Below, piece after piece: positions 8,682-16,922 of a stretch of 64,000 bases of DNA (positions are counted from its first letter, which is position 1; every line of letters starts with the position of its first letter). The position numbers and the translations under genes were made by a program. The notes below the pieces were generated by a model. The model made no database searches. It saw only the letters and a program-made list of their open reading frames with translations, and was not told where the DNA came from. Source of the DNA: Roseiarcus fermentans (GTDB taxonomy: Bacteria > Pseudomonadota > Alphaproteobacteria > Rhizobiales > Beijerinckiaceae); assembly GCF_003315135.1 (NCBI RefSeq), contig NZ_QNRK01000020.1, positions 1 through 64,000 of the forward strand. The letters are read 5' to 3'.

Positions 8682-9650
8682 TCAGAACACGGCGTCCTTG
8701 CGATAGTACTTGTCGACGTTGTCCTTGGTGATGACGTCGGGCTTCGTCAGGACGAGCTTGGGATAATCGGCGGGCAGTTCGCCCTTGAGCGCCTTGAGGC
8801 CGATGTCCACCGCGGTGCGCGCGACGAGGTCCGGATCGTTGAGGCCGGTCGCGCCGTACTTGCCTTCCTTGATGAGGGCGAGCGCCTCCTTCTGGCCGTC
8901 GGCGGCTGCGAGCACCAGCACGTCGGACTTGCCCGACGCCTGGAGCGCCTTCAGCGCGCCGAGAACCATCGAGTCGTTTTCGCCGAGAATGACATTGGCG
9001 TCGCCGTGCGCCTGCAGGAGGTCTTCGGCCGCCTTCAGGCCCTCCTCCTGGGCCCAGCCGCCCCAGCCCTGGCCGACGACGACAAAACCGGCCTTGCCGT
9101 CGTTGACGAGCTGCCCCTCGAGCAGGCCCTTGAAGACGCCGAGCCGGCGGTCGCGCCCGACCTCGTTGCCCTGGGATCCGGAGAGCAGAATCATCTTGAT
9201 CGGCGTGCCCTGCATGCGCTTGGCGAGCCACTGCCCGACGAGATAGCCGTTCTGGTCGTTCGACGAGCGCACCTGCGTGATGACGTGCGCCTTGGTGTTG
9301 ATGCTCGAGTCCATCACCACGACCTTGACGCCCGCCTTGGTGGCGGCGTCGGCGGCGGCGACGAGGCCTTCCGGATCACGCGGATTGAGGATCAGCAGGT
9401 TGACGCCCTTGGCGACCATGTCCTCGACATCGGCGATCTGCTTGTTCATGTCGTTCTGGCCGTCGGATTGCGAGACTTCGCACCCGGCCTTCTTCGCCTG
9501 ATCCACGGCGGCGGCGACCTGCGCGGCGAAGTAGGGCGCGCTGAGCGTGTACATGGCGACGCCGACCTTGCAATCGGCGGCCTCGGCGGCGCTGAGCGAG
9601 CCGGTCGCGAGCGCGACGGTCAGCGCGAGAGCCGAAATGGCTTTCTTCAT
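8682..9650 (-). CDS. Sugar ABC transporter substrate-binding protein
   Basis: A 322-residue periplasmic binding protein of the ribose/galactose class (Peripla_BP_4). The N-terminus MKKAISALALTVALATGS is a Sec signal peptide, with likely cleavage after AEAA. The mature protein begins DCKVGVAMYTL, and GQNDMNKQ and LNPRDPEGL are typical ligand-cleft segments. ATG at 9650 is chosen over an upstream in-frame start because GGAGGAA lies at ideal distance before it. It is the first gene of the leftward operon and faces the divergent promoter region. Confidence 0.93.
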   Translation of the reverse strand: MKKAISALALTVALATGSLSAAEAADCKVGVAMYTLSAPYFAAQVAAAVDQAKKAGCEVSQSDGQNDMNKQIADVEDMVAKGVNLLILNPRDPEGLVAAADAATKAGVKVVVMDSSINTKAHVITQVRSSNDQNGYLVGQWLAKRMQGTPIKMILLSGSQGNEVGRDRRLGVFKGLLEGQLVNDGKAGFVVVGQGWGGWAQEEGLKAAEDLLQAHGDANVILGENDSMVLGALKALQASGKSDVLVLAAADGQKEALALIKEGKYGATGLNDPDLVARTAVDIGLKALKGELPADYPKLVLTKPDVITKDNVDKYYRKDAVF

Positions 9651-9909
9651 CGATATTTCCTCCACGAGCCTTCATCGCTGGGGTCGATCTTGCCCCAGAT
9701 TTGTAGCATACTTACAGGGACGAGAGCCTGTCAAGCGCAGGAATAGCAAATATTTGAACTCAAATCCCGATTGTTAGCTCTGAGCGAGCGTTCTGCGCTG
9801 CAATAAACACATAACAAAAATGATGTCTGTAGGGGTCCTTGACAAACATGTAGCAAAAATACACGCTCCAGGCCGCGTCCGCTGCTCGGACGGCTCGAAG
9901 GGGAGAGGG
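9651..9909. promoter_or_regulatory. Divergent promoter region of the sugar locus with a repeated TARCAAAWAT element
   Basis: This 259-base AT-richer spacer separates the two arms of the sugar locus and must hold both promoters. The ten-base element TARCAAAWAT occurs three times in the same orientation: 9746-9755 (TAGCAAATAT), 9812-9821 (TAACAAAAAT) and 9851-9860 (TAGCAAAAAT). A TTGACA hexamer lies at 9839-9844, directed rightward, but no clear -10 box stands at standard distance. The repeats are candidate binding sites for the SorC-type or RpiR-type regulator of the locus. I cannot say which. Confidence 0.5.
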
Positions 9910-10560
9910 ATGAAGCTGCGGGAGCCTGCGGTCTTTCAGGTCGACGTCGCCAAGGGCGAACTCGCCGGCGCCGTCAACCGCTACGTCAAGACGCTCGCCG
10001 ATCTCGAGGGTCTTTACGAGGACGAAAGCGCGTTCTTGACCCTCAAGGGCCAGCTCGGAGCGGCCGTCGTCTACGAGGTGACCGACTTCAAGCCGTCGAC
10101 CGACCCCGGAGACATGATCGTCGGCGTCACCCGGATGAGACCGGGCAAGGTCGGCCGCGAATTCTTCCTCACGCGCGGCCACATCCACGCCAACGCCAAC
10201 CGTCCCGAAATCTACTACGGGGAGAAGGGCCGGGGCGTGATGCTGCTCGAATCGCCGAAGGGCGAGATCCGCACGGTCGACATCGGCGCGCGCACGCTCT
10301 GCTACGTCCCTCCGTTCTGGATCCACCGCTCGGTCAACGTCGGCGCCGACGATCTCGTGATGACGTTCGCCTATCCGGCGGACTCCGGCCAGGACTATGC
10401 GATCATCGAGGAGGCCGGCGGAATGCGCAGCCGCGTCGTCGACGACGGGGCGGGCGGCTGGAGGCTGGCCGACAACGCGCGCTACCGCGGCCGCCCGGCC
10501 GCCCGCGTCGAACGCCTGTCTGCGGACGCAATATCGCCAAATCAGGGAGACCCGCGATGA
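9910..10560 (+). CDS. Cupin-type (archaeal-type) glucose-6-phosphate isomerase family protein
   Basis: A 216-residue single cupin matching the GPI cupin family, in which a metal ion helps interconvert glucose 6-phosphate and fructose 6-phosphate. The expected metal ligands are His91, His93, Glu100 and His139, in TRGHIHANANRPEIYYG and PPFWIHRS. Spacing closely parallels the characterised Pyrococcus enzyme. The start at 9910 follows a strong GGGGAGAGGG. An upstream in-frame ATG lies in the promoter region and is rejected. The stop overlaps the aldolase start (ATGA). Such cupins in bacterial sugar loci may isomerise other aldose phosphates. Confidence 0.85.
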   Translation: MKLREPAVFQVDVAKGELAGAVNRYVKTLADLEGLYEDESAFLTLKGQLGAAVVYEVTDFKPSTDPGDMIVGVTRMRPGKVGREFFLTRGHIHANANRPEIYYGEKGRGVMLLESPKGEIRTVDIGARTLCYVPPFWIHRSVNVGADDLVMTFAYPADSGQDYAIIEEAGGMRSRVVDDGAGGWRLADNARYRGRPAARVERLSADAISPNQGDPR

Positions 10561-11210
10561 CCGACCCGTTTTCCGCAGTCGCCGCCCTCGGCGTCGTCCC
10601 CGTGATCGCCATCGACGACGCGCGCGACGCGATCGCCCTGGCGGACGCTCTGCTCGAGGGCGGCCTCGCCGTCGCGGAGATCACGTTCCGGACGGCGGCC
10701 GCGGCGGAGACGCTCGCGATCCTCAGGGACGCGCGTCCCGAACTGCTGATCGGGGCCGGAACCGTGCTCGACCTCGGCTCGCTCGAGGCGGCGATCGCCG
10801 CCGGCGCCCGTTTCGGCCTCGCGCCCGGTTTCGACCCCGAGATCGTCGAGACCGCCGCCATGCGCGGTCTGCCGTTCGCGCCCGGCGTCATGACCCCGAG
10901 CGAACTCGGCGCCGCCGTGCGGCGCGGCGTCCGGCTGGCCAAATATTTCCCGGCGGGCGCCGCGGGCGGCCCGAAGGCCCTCGAGGCGATCGCCGCGCCG
11001 TTCGCCCACCTCGGCGTCAGGTTCGTGCCGACCGGAGGCGTCAGCATGGACACGATGGCGGACTGGCTGAAGATGAAGTCCGTCGCCGCCGTCGGCGGCA
11101 CCTGGATCGCCCGGTCGGAGGATATCCGCGAGCGACGCTTCGCCGACATCGCCAGGAAGGCCCGCGCGGCGGTCGATCGCGCCGCCGAGATCCGTGGCGC
11201 GGCGCAATGA
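10557..11210 (+). CDS. eda: 2-dehydro-3-deoxy-phosphogluconate (KDPG/KDPGal/KHG) aldolase family protein
   Basis: A 217-residue class I aldolase of the Eda family, which cleaves 2-keto-3-deoxy-6-phospho sugar acids to pyruvate and a phospho-aldehyde. The Schiff-base lysine is Lys129 (LAKYFPAG), the catalytic glutamate Glu41 (VAEITFRT), and the phosphate-binding GAGTV and PTGGV loops are present. Its presence says the pathway ends in an Entner-Doudoroff-like cleavage of a sugar-acid phosphate. It is translationally coupled by four-base overlaps to both neighbours. The stereochemistry of its substrate is unknown. Confidence 0.9.
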   Translation: MTDPFSAVAALGVVPVIAIDDARDAIALADALLEGGLAVAEITFRTAAAAETLAILRDARPELLIGAGTVLDLGSLEAAIAAGARFGLAPGFDPEIVETAAMRGLPFAPGVMTPSELGAAVRRGVRLAKYFPAGAAGGPKALEAIAAPFAHLGVRFVPTGGVSMDTMADWLKMKSVAAVGGTWIARSEDIRERRFADIARKARAAVDRAAEIRGAAQ

Positions 11211-12160
11211 GCCCGCTCGAGCCCGCGACGGCGCCGACTCTCTACTTCTTCGGCGTCACGACGGGAAAAAGCTCGATCATGAAGGTGTTTCCGGCTTGGG
11301 CGAAACGCCTCGGGCTCGGAGACGCCGTCATCAAGGGCGTCGATTTTCCCCTGCATGCCGCGGCCGACGCCTATCGGTCGGCCGTCGCCTTCCTCAAGAC
11401 CGACCCGCTGTCGCTCGGCGCGCTGGTGACGACGCACAAGATCGACCTCTACCAGGCCTGCCGCGACCAGTTCGACGAGATTGATCGGCATGCGCTGTTC
11501 ATGGGCGAAACGAGTTGCCTGTCGAAGCGCGACGGCCGCCTCGTCTGCCACGCCAAGGATCCGATTTCCTCCGGCCTCGCGCTCGACGGCTTTCTGCCCG
11601 AACGCCATTTCGAGCGGACGGGCGCCGAGGTCTTTTCCATGGGCGCCGGCGGCTCGACGATCGCGCTGACCTGGCGCCTGATGCAGAGGAGCCGCGGCGC
11701 CGACCGGCCTGCGCGGATTGTCGTCTCGAACCGCAGCCCGGCGCGGCTCGAGGAGATCCGCCGCATCCACGCCGACCTGGGCTCGGGCGTGCCGACCGAA
11801 TACGTGCTCGCGCCGCAGCCGTCCGACAACGACGCCGTGCTCGCCGGCCTCAAACCCGGATCGCTGGTGATCAATGCGACCGGGCTCGGCAAGGACGCGC
11901 CGGGCTCGCCGCTCACCGATGCGGCGACGTTTCCCGAGCGGGCCATCGTCTGGGACCTCAACTATCGCGGCGACCTCGTCTTCCTCGACCAGGCGAGGGC
12001 GCAGCGCGAGACGCGCGATCTGCGGATCGAGGACGGCTGGACCTACTTCCTGCACGGCTGGACGCAGGTCATCGCCGAAGTGTTCCACATCGAGATCCCC
12101 GCCAGCGGTCCGGATTTCCAGGCGCTCTCCGAGATCGCGATCCGCGCAGCAAGGGAGTGA
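11207..12160 (+). CDS. Shikimate dehydrogenase-like protein in a sugar operon
   Basis: A 317-residue protein with the two-domain fold of the shikimate/quinate dehydrogenase family. The putative catalytic lysine is Lys78 in VTTHKID, the paired aspartate sits in CHAKDPISSG, and the nucleotide-binding loop is MGAGGSTIALT. It starts at ATG 11207, overlapping the aldolase stop by four bases. No other aromatic-pathway gene is present and the sequence diverges from AroE in the substrate loop (GVTTGKSSIMK). It is therefore more likely a dehydrogenase for a cyclic sugar acid, lactone or polyol than a true AroE. That is inference from context. Confidence 0.72.
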   Translation: MSPLEPATAPTLYFFGVTTGKSSIMKVFPAWAKRLGLGDAVIKGVDFPLHAAADAYRSAVAFLKTDPLSLGALVTTHKIDLYQACRDQFDEIDRHALFMGETSCLSKRDGRLVCHAKDPISSGLALDGFLPERHFERTGAEVFSMGAGGSTIALTWRLMQRSRGADRPARIVVSNRSPARLEEIRRIHADLGSGVPTEYVLAPQPSDNDAVLAGLKPGSLVINATGLGKDAPGSPLTDAATFPERAIVWDLNYRGDLVFLDQARAQRETRDLRIEDGWTYFLHGWTQVIAEVFHIEIPASGPDFQALSEIAIRAARE

Positions 12161-12164
12161 GCCT

Positions 12165-13097
12165 GTGGATTGCATTCTCGTGACGCCCCGGTCGCTGACG
12201 GCGAGGCCTCACCGCGCCATCGAGCGCTTGCGCGAATTCGGGTACGACATCGTCTATTGCACGCCGGGCCAATCGCCCGACGAGGCGGAGCTGTTGCGCC
12301 TCGTCCCCGGCGTCGTCGGCTGGCTCGCGGGCGTCGAGCCCGTGTCGGAACGGGTGATCGCGGCCGCGCCCGACCTGCGCGCTGTCAGCCGCAACGGAAC
12401 CGGCGTCGACAATCTGCCCCTGCAGACGCTCGCCAGGCGCGGCGTCGCGGTCAGGACGGCCGGCGGCGCGAACGCGCTCGGCGTCGCCGAACTGGCGATC
12501 GGCCTGATGTTCGCCGCGCTCCGGCACATTCCGTTCACCGACGCGGGCGTGAAAGCCGGACAGTGGCCGCGGCGGCTCGGCCGGGAGATTCGCGGGCGGA
12601 CGGTCGGGGTCGTGGGGATGGGCGCCGTCGGGCGCGAGACGGCGCGGCTCGCGGCCCTGCTCGGCGCCGAGGTTCTCGCCTGCGATCCGGCGAGGCCCGT
12701 CGAAGAGGCCGCGAGCGTCGAGGTCGACTGGGTCGACCTCGCGACGGTTTTCTCGCAGGCCGAGATCGTGACCCTGCATTGCCCGGCGCTGCCGAACGGG
12801 CGTCCGATGATCGACGCGGACGCGTTCGAGACGTTCAGGCGCGGCGCCGTCCTCATCAACACCGCCCGCGCCGCGCTCGTCGACGAGGCGGCGCTTCTCG
12901 AGGCGCTCCAGTCGGGGCGTCTCGACGCCTACGCGACCGACGTCTTCGCGCGGGAGCCGCCGCAAGACCTCACGCTCGCGGGGCACGATCGCGTCATCGC
13001 CGTGAGCCACATCGGCGGGTTCACTCAGGAGAGCGTGGAGCGGGCCACGAGCGCAGCCGTCGCCAACCTTCTCGATGCGCTGGGGCGGACGCCGTGA
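12165..13097 (+). CDS. D-isomer-specific 2-hydroxyacid dehydrogenase (phosphoglycerate dehydrogenase-like)
   Basis: A 310-residue NAD-dependent dehydrogenase with substrate-domain segment SRNGTGVDN (catalytic Arg), nucleotide loop GMGAVGRET and the C-terminal catalytic His in SHIGGFTQES. The start is GTG 12165, seven bases after AAGGGAG, which overlaps the previous stop region. It probably oxidises or reduces a hydroxy sugar acid or glycerate-type product of the pathway, or removes a dead-end 2-keto acid. It lacks the ACT domain of biosynthetic SerA, so serine synthesis is unlikely. Confidence 0.85.
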   Translation: MDCILVTPRSLTARPHRAIERLREFGYDIVYCTPGQSPDEAELLRLVPGVVGWLAGVEPVSERVIAAAPDLRAVSRNGTGVDNLPLQTLARRGVAVRTAGGANALGVAELAIGLMFAALRHIPFTDAGVKAGQWPRRLGREIRGRTVGVVGMGAVGRETARLAALLGAEVLACDPARPVEEAASVEVDWVDLATVFSQAEIVTLHCPALPNGRPMIDADAFETFRRGAVLINTARAALVDEAALLEALQSGRLDAYATDVFAREPPQDLTLAGHDRVIAVSHIGGFTQESVERATSAAVANLLDALGRTP

Positions 13098-13963
13098 CTC
13101 CGCGCCTCATCGAGGAATCGTTCGAAGGCCGTCTCGCAGACCGTCTCGCACGGCCGCCCGCGGCCGGAGTCCGGCTCTACTGGCTGGGTCAGGCGGGATT
13201 TGTCGTCGAGGCGGGGGGCCTCCGGATGGCGATCGATCCCTATCTCTCGGATACGCTCGCGGCGAAATATGCGAGCTCCGCCTATTCCCATGAGCGGCTG
13301 TCGCCGCCTCCCGCGACCCCCGACGAACTCGGCGCGCTCGACCTCGTCCTGTGCACCCATCATCACACCGACCACATGGACCCCGGAACGCTCGCGCCGC
13401 TGGCGCGACGCCTGCCCCGGCTCCGCTTCGTCGTTCCGGCGGCGTCGGCGGCGCTCGCGGCCGAACGGGCGCAGGTCGAGGCCGGCCGACTGGTTCCGCT
13501 CGACGCCGGACAGACCGCGGAGCCGCTTCCAGGCCTTCGGGTCGCCGCGCTGCCGGCCGCCCACGAGACCGTCGAGCGCGACGAACTGGGGCGCTGCCGG
13601 TTTCTCGGCTACGCGATCGCCTGCGACGGCGCGACGATCTTCCATTCCGGCGACTGCGCGCCCTATCCAGGCCAGGCCGGAGACGTCGCGCGGGTGGCGC
13701 CCGCGCTCGCCCTTCTGCCGGTGAACGGACGCAGCGAGACGCTGCGCCGGGCGGGTTTCGCCGGCAACTTCCACCTCGAGGAGGCGATCGCGCTCTGTAT
13801 CGAGGCCCGCGTTCCCGCCATGATCGCCCATCACTACGGCATGTTCGCCTTCAACACCGCCGACCCCGCTGCCATCGACACGGCCTTGGCGGCCGCTCCG
13901 GTCGCGGCGCGTCGCGGGAAAGCGAATGTGGTCTGGACTTTGCTTCTGGATCAGGCTGAGTAG
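13094..13963 (+). CDS. Metallo-beta-lactamase-fold hydrolase, UlaG-like
   Basis: A 289-residue MBL-fold hydrolase. The metal-binding signature HHHTDH sits in CTHHHTDHMD, and further ligands lie at the FHSGDCAPYPGQ and MIAHHYGMF segments. The closest functional model is the UlaG-type lactonase, which opens ascorbate 6-phosphate. A lactonase step fits well beside a dehydrogenase and a 2-keto-3-deoxy acid aldolase. The start is GTG 13094, overlapping the dehydrogenase stop (GTGA). Substrate assignment is inference. The fold itself is clear. Confidence 0.82.
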   Translation: MTPRLIEESFEGRLADRLARPPAAGVRLYWLGQAGFVVEAGGLRMAIDPYLSDTLAAKYASSAYSHERLSPPPATPDELGALDLVLCTHHHTDHMDPGTLAPLARRLPRLRFVVPAASAALAAERAQVEAGRLVPLDAGQTAEPLPGLRVAALPAAHETVERDELGRCRFLGYAIACDGATIFHSGDCAPYPGQAGDVARVAPALALLPVNGRSETLRRAGFAGNFHLEEAIALCIEARVPAMIAHHYGMFAFNTADPAAIDTALAAAPVAARRGKANVVWTLLLDQAE

Positions 13964-13982
13964 CGGTTTCAGGGGCTTTGCC

Positions 13983-14867
13983 ATGGCGACCGATCAGAAC
14001 CCGCCGAGACCTGCGCCGGTGAACGTGATCGAGGCGACGCGCGCGGCCTACCAGGATCTGCGCAAGTCGGAGCGCAAGGTCGCCGACATCCTGCTCAGCG
14101 ATCCCAGGCAGTTGCTGCCGGCGACGCTCGCCCAGACGGCCGAGTTCGCAGGCGTCAGCCAGCCGACGGTGATCCGTTTCTGCGACGCCATCGGCTGCTC
14201 CGGCTTCCAGGAATTCAAGCTCCGTCTCGCCCACAGTCTCGCGCTCGGGACGCCGGCGACGCATTCGGTGCTGTCCGGCGCGGACGACCTCGGCGCGGTC
14301 GTCCAGAAAGTGTTCGACTACACCATCACGAGCCTCGACTGGGCGCGCAACCACCTCGACCTGACCGCGCTCGAGGAAGCCGTCGCGCTTCTCGGCCGCG
14401 CGGGCGCGATCGAGTTTTTCGGCTTCGGCGCGTCGGGAATCGTCGCCCGGGACGCGCAGCAGAAGTTCCCCCTGTTCGGGGCGCCGTGCGGCGCTCAACT
14501 GGACTCGCACCAGCAGATCATGTCGGCCTCGATGATGCGCCCGGGCGACGTCGCGGTCGTGATCTCCAACACGGGCCGGACGCGCTCGATCGTCGAGATC
14601 GCGAGAACGGCGCGCGCCAGCGGGGCCAAGGTGATCGGTCTCACAGGCTCGGATTCCCCGCTGGCGGCCGAATGCGACGTCAAGCTCGTCGTGGAAACGC
14701 TCGACAACACGAACATCTACACCCCGACGATCTCGCGGATCGCGGCCCTCGTCGTCATCGACATCCTCTCCACGGCGGTCGCGCTCAGGCGCGGACCGGA
14801 GCATCAGGAGCGGTTTCGTCAGATGAAGCGGCGTCTCAACGACCTGCGGTTCGGCAGCGAGCCGTAG
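13983..14867 (+). CDS. MurR/RpiR-family transcriptional regulator
   Basis: A 294-residue regulator with an N-terminal helix-turn-helix (about residues 30-80, including AEFAGVSQPTVIRFCDAIG) and a C-terminal SIS domain (about 130-260, FFGFGASGIVARDAQQKF, VVISNTGRTRS) that binds phosphosugars. HexR-type members control Entner-Doudoroff genes, which fits the neighbouring aldolase. ATG 13983 is preferred to an upstream in-frame start that would overlap the hydrolase gene. This is the second regulator of the locus, so each arm may have its own sensor. Confidence 0.9.
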   Translation: MATDQNPPRPAPVNVIEATRAAYQDLRKSERKVADILLSDPRQLLPATLAQTAEFAGVSQPTVIRFCDAIGCSGFQEFKLRLAHSLALGTPATHSVLSGADDLGAVVQKVFDYTITSLDWARNHLDLTALEEAVALLGRAGAIEFFGFGASGIVARDAQQKFPLFGAPCGAQLDSHQQIMSASMMRPGDVAVVISNTGRTRSIVEIARTARASGAKVIGLTGSDSPLAAECDVKLVVETLDNTNIYTPTISRIAALVVIDILSTAVALRRGPEHQERFRQMKRRLNDLRFGSEP

Positions 14868-14891
14868 GGACAACGCGAACCGGACCGATCG

Positions 14892-15554
14892 ATGCCTGTC
14901 AAAGCCGTATTGTGGGACCTCGACGGAACGTTCGTCGACAGCGAGCCGACGCACAACCGCGCGCTTCTGGATGCGCTGGCCGCCTGGAGCATCCGCCCAT
15001 CCGAAGCGTTGCAGCGAAAAGTCGTCGGGACGTCCATGGAAGCCACGCACGCCGTCCTGGCCGAGGCGTACGCCGGATTTCCCGACCTCGGACGTTTCGT
15101 CGACGCCAAGCTGAAAGCCTATGTCGCTCGCGTCGGCGAACTGCGCCTGCGCCGCGGCGTGGCGGACGCGGAGGGTCTTCTGGAGGCGCGCGGTGTCAGT
15201 CGCGCGATCGTCTCCAACTCGGATCGAATCATCGTCGACGCCAATCTGGCTGCGGTCGGCAAGTCAATCCCGGGCTTGATCACGATCTCTCGCAACGACG
15301 TGCGCAAAGGAAAGCCCGACCCCGGACCGTATCTGCGCGCGGCCTATCTTCTGCATCTTTCGCCGCCCGATTGCGTCGTCGTCGAAGACAGTCCCGTCGG
15401 CGCCGCCGCCGGCGTTGCGGCGGGGATGAAGGTTGTCGCATGGCCCGAGCACGGCTCCGACCCCCTGGCGTTTCCGCCCGAGGCGCAGATCGCCGACCCG
15501 GTCGACCTGCGGGCGACGCTGGCGGCGCTGATCGATGCGACCGGCGCTGTTTGA
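14892..15554 (+). CDS. HAD-superfamily phosphatase, phosphoglycolate phosphatase/beta-phosphoglucomutase-like
   Basis: A 220-residue HAD hydrolase. Motif I is DLDGTFVDSE with nucleophile Asp9 and Asp11. Motif II is AIVSNS, motif III the lysine of RKGKPDPGPY, and motif IV VVEDSPVGAAAG. The helical cap after motif I places it with phosphoglycolate phosphatase and sugar phosphatases. In this operon it could dephosphorylate a sugar phosphate or clear a toxic by-product. It follows the RpiR gene by 24 bases, without a strong ribosome-binding site. Confidence 0.85.
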   Translation: MPVKAVLWDLDGTFVDSEPTHNRALLDALAAWSIRPSEALQRKVVGTSMEATHAVLAEAYAGFPDLGRFVDAKLKAYVARVGELRLRRGVADAEGLLEARGVSRAIVSNSDRIIVDANLAAVGKSIPGLITISRNDVRKGKPDPGPYLRAAYLLHLSPPDCVVVEDSPVGAAAGVAAGMKVVAWPEHGSDPLAFPPEAQIADPVDLRATLAALIDATGAV

Positions 15555-15699
15555 GGCGGAGACCCTGTGTCGACGCCATCCGGGTCCGCGCGCGGGCGCT
15601 CGATCCGATCGACGGCGCGAGCGGGAAGGGGTCGGCGCACAGCGGTCGAATCTGATAGGAAGCCCAGCAAACGAGGGTAGCGAAAAGGGAGGCGTCGCC

Positions 15700-16440
15700 A
15701 TGAGCGTCGAAACGCAGGACTTCTCGGGCCGGACCGTTCTCGTCACCGGGGCGACGAAGGGGATCGGTCGCGCCGCCGCGGAACTGCTCGCGAGCCGCGG
15801 CGCTTCCGTTCTGGCGCTCGGCCGCGATCCCGGCGACCTCGCCTCGCTGAAGGCGAAAACCGGATGCCGCACGATTGCCGTCGATCTCGCTGATCTGGAG
15901 GCGACCCGCGCGGCGGTGCGGAACAATGGGCCGTTCGACCTCCTGGTCAATTGCGCGGGGACGACGTCGTTGCAGCCCTTCCTCGATCTCGATCTCGACA
16001 CCTTCGACAGCATCATGACCGTCAACGTGAAGGCGGCGATCGTCGCCGCGCAGGAATATGCGCGCGAGCGCATCGCGGCGAATAAGCCCGGGTCGATCGT
16101 CAACGTGTCGAGCGACGCCTCGTTTCTGGGCGTGATCGACCACTCCGCCTATTGCGCGTCGAAGGCCGCGCTCGACGCGGTGACGCGGGTCATGGCCAAC
16201 GAGCTCGGCCCGCACGGCATCCGGGTCAATTGCGTCAATCCCACCGTCACGCTGACCGACATGGGCCGGCTCGCCTGGTCCGATCCGGCGCGCTCGGAGC
16301 CGCGCCTCAGGCGCATGCCGATCCGGCGCTTCCTCGAGCCGTCGGAGGTCGCGGAGGCGATCGCCTTTCTGTTGTCCGATCGCGCCTCGGCGATGACCGG
16401 CGCGGCGTACCGCGTCGACGGCGGCTTCGGGATCGCCTGA
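15700..16440 (+). CDS. SDR-family oxidoreductase, L-xylulose reductase-like
   Basis: A 246-residue short-chain dehydrogenase with TGATKGIG at the N-terminus, NCAG, and catalytic Tyr and Lys in YCASK. The pattern, including SLQPFLDL and NVNPT-type C-terminal substrate loop (VNCVNPTVTLTDMG), is close to dicarbonyl/L-xylulose reductases. ATG 15700 follows AAAAGGGAGG at good distance. It is the last gene of the rightward arm, 145 bases after the HAD gene, and could reduce or oxidise a pentulose linked to the kinases across the locus. Confidence 0.85.
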   Translation: MSVETQDFSGRTVLVTGATKGIGRAAAELLASRGASVLALGRDPGDLASLKAKTGCRTIAVDLADLEATRAAVRNNGPFDLLVNCAGTTSLQPFLDLDLDTFDSIMTVNVKAAIVAAQEYARERIAANKPGSIVNVSSDASFLGVIDHSAYCASKAALDAVTRVMANELGPHGIRVNCVNPTVTLTDMGRLAWSDPARSEPRLRRMPIRRFLEPSEVAEAIAFLLSDRASAMTGAAYRVDGGFGIA

Positions 16441-16754
16441 GCGAAAGCGCCCGCGCCGGAAACCGAGGCGGCGCCCCGCCTCGTCAGCCCGACGGCGCCG
16501 CCTCGAGCCCCGTGGCGAGGGGCGAAGGCATGTGCGCCGGATCGATAAACGTCTCGTCGTGCTGCTGGGGTGGCGGGCCTGTCCGGCGAGCGTCGCGGCG
16601 TCGGCGGGCGCGAGGGCCGAGCGCCGCTCGAGCCGGGAATCGGGCTTTTGGTTTTCAGACCCAGTGGTGCGCCGACTCGAATCGAAGCTTGCCGCGCCGC
16701 GCGAACGCGTCGATGCAGAGACTTCATGATTTTCGAAAATCAGGTGATAAGCAT
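16441..16754. other. Spacer without a convincing gene
   Basis: About 310 bases between the SDR stop and tRNA-Gly. Short frames exist on both strands but none has a good ribosome-binding site or recognisable product. A perfect 16-base palindrome, TGATTTTCGAAAATCA, lies at 16727-16742, just downstream of tRNA-Gly on the minus strand. It lacks a following T-run but may form the transcript end. Confidence 0.5.
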
Positions 16755-16828
16755 TGGAGCGGGCGAAGGGAATCGAACCCTCGTATGAAGCTTGGGAAGC
16801 TTCCGTTCTACCATTGAACTACGCCCGC
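16755..16828 (-). tRNA. tRNA-Gly (CCC anticodon), CCA encoded
   Basis: On the minus strand a full cloverleaf can be drawn. The acceptor GCGGGCG pairs with CGCCCGC, the D arm contains GTTC...GAAC, the anticodon stem GAAGC/GCTTC encloses the loop TTCCCAA, and the T arm is AGGGTTCGATTCCCT. The loop gives anticodon CCC, reading GGG glycine codons. CCA is encoded in the genome (16755-16757). It sits just downstream of tRNA-Trp on the same strand, so the two are probably co-transcribed. Confidence 0.93.
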
Positions 16829-16846
16829 TCGGGCGCTCTTACGCGA

Positions 16847-16922
16847 TGGCAGGAGAGGAGGGACTCGAACCCCCAACCCCCGGTTTTGGAGACCGGTGCT
16901 CTACCAATTGAGCTACACTCCT
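16847..16922 (-). tRNA. tRNA-Trp (CCA anticodon), CCA encoded
   Basis: A cloverleaf on the minus strand with acceptor start AGGAGTG, D arm GCTC...GAGC, anticodon stem CCGGT/ACCGG and loop CTCCAAA, giving anticodon CCA for tryptophan. The T loop is GGTTCGAGTCC. CCA is encoded at 16847-16849. In many alphaproteobacteria tRNA-Trp lies directly upstream of secE-nusG. That linkage is absent here. Confidence 0.94.

Noticed and set aside
1-16440. Assigning the sugar locus to erythritol, apiose or myo-inositol use
   Set aside because: The diagnostic genes (EryC/EryH isomerases, apionate enzymes, IolE/IolD) are absent, so naming a substrate would be a guess.
16532-16729. A 65-codon plus-strand frame before tRNA-Gly
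   Set aside because: No ribosome-binding site, no recognisable features and Arg-rich composition typical of chance frames here.
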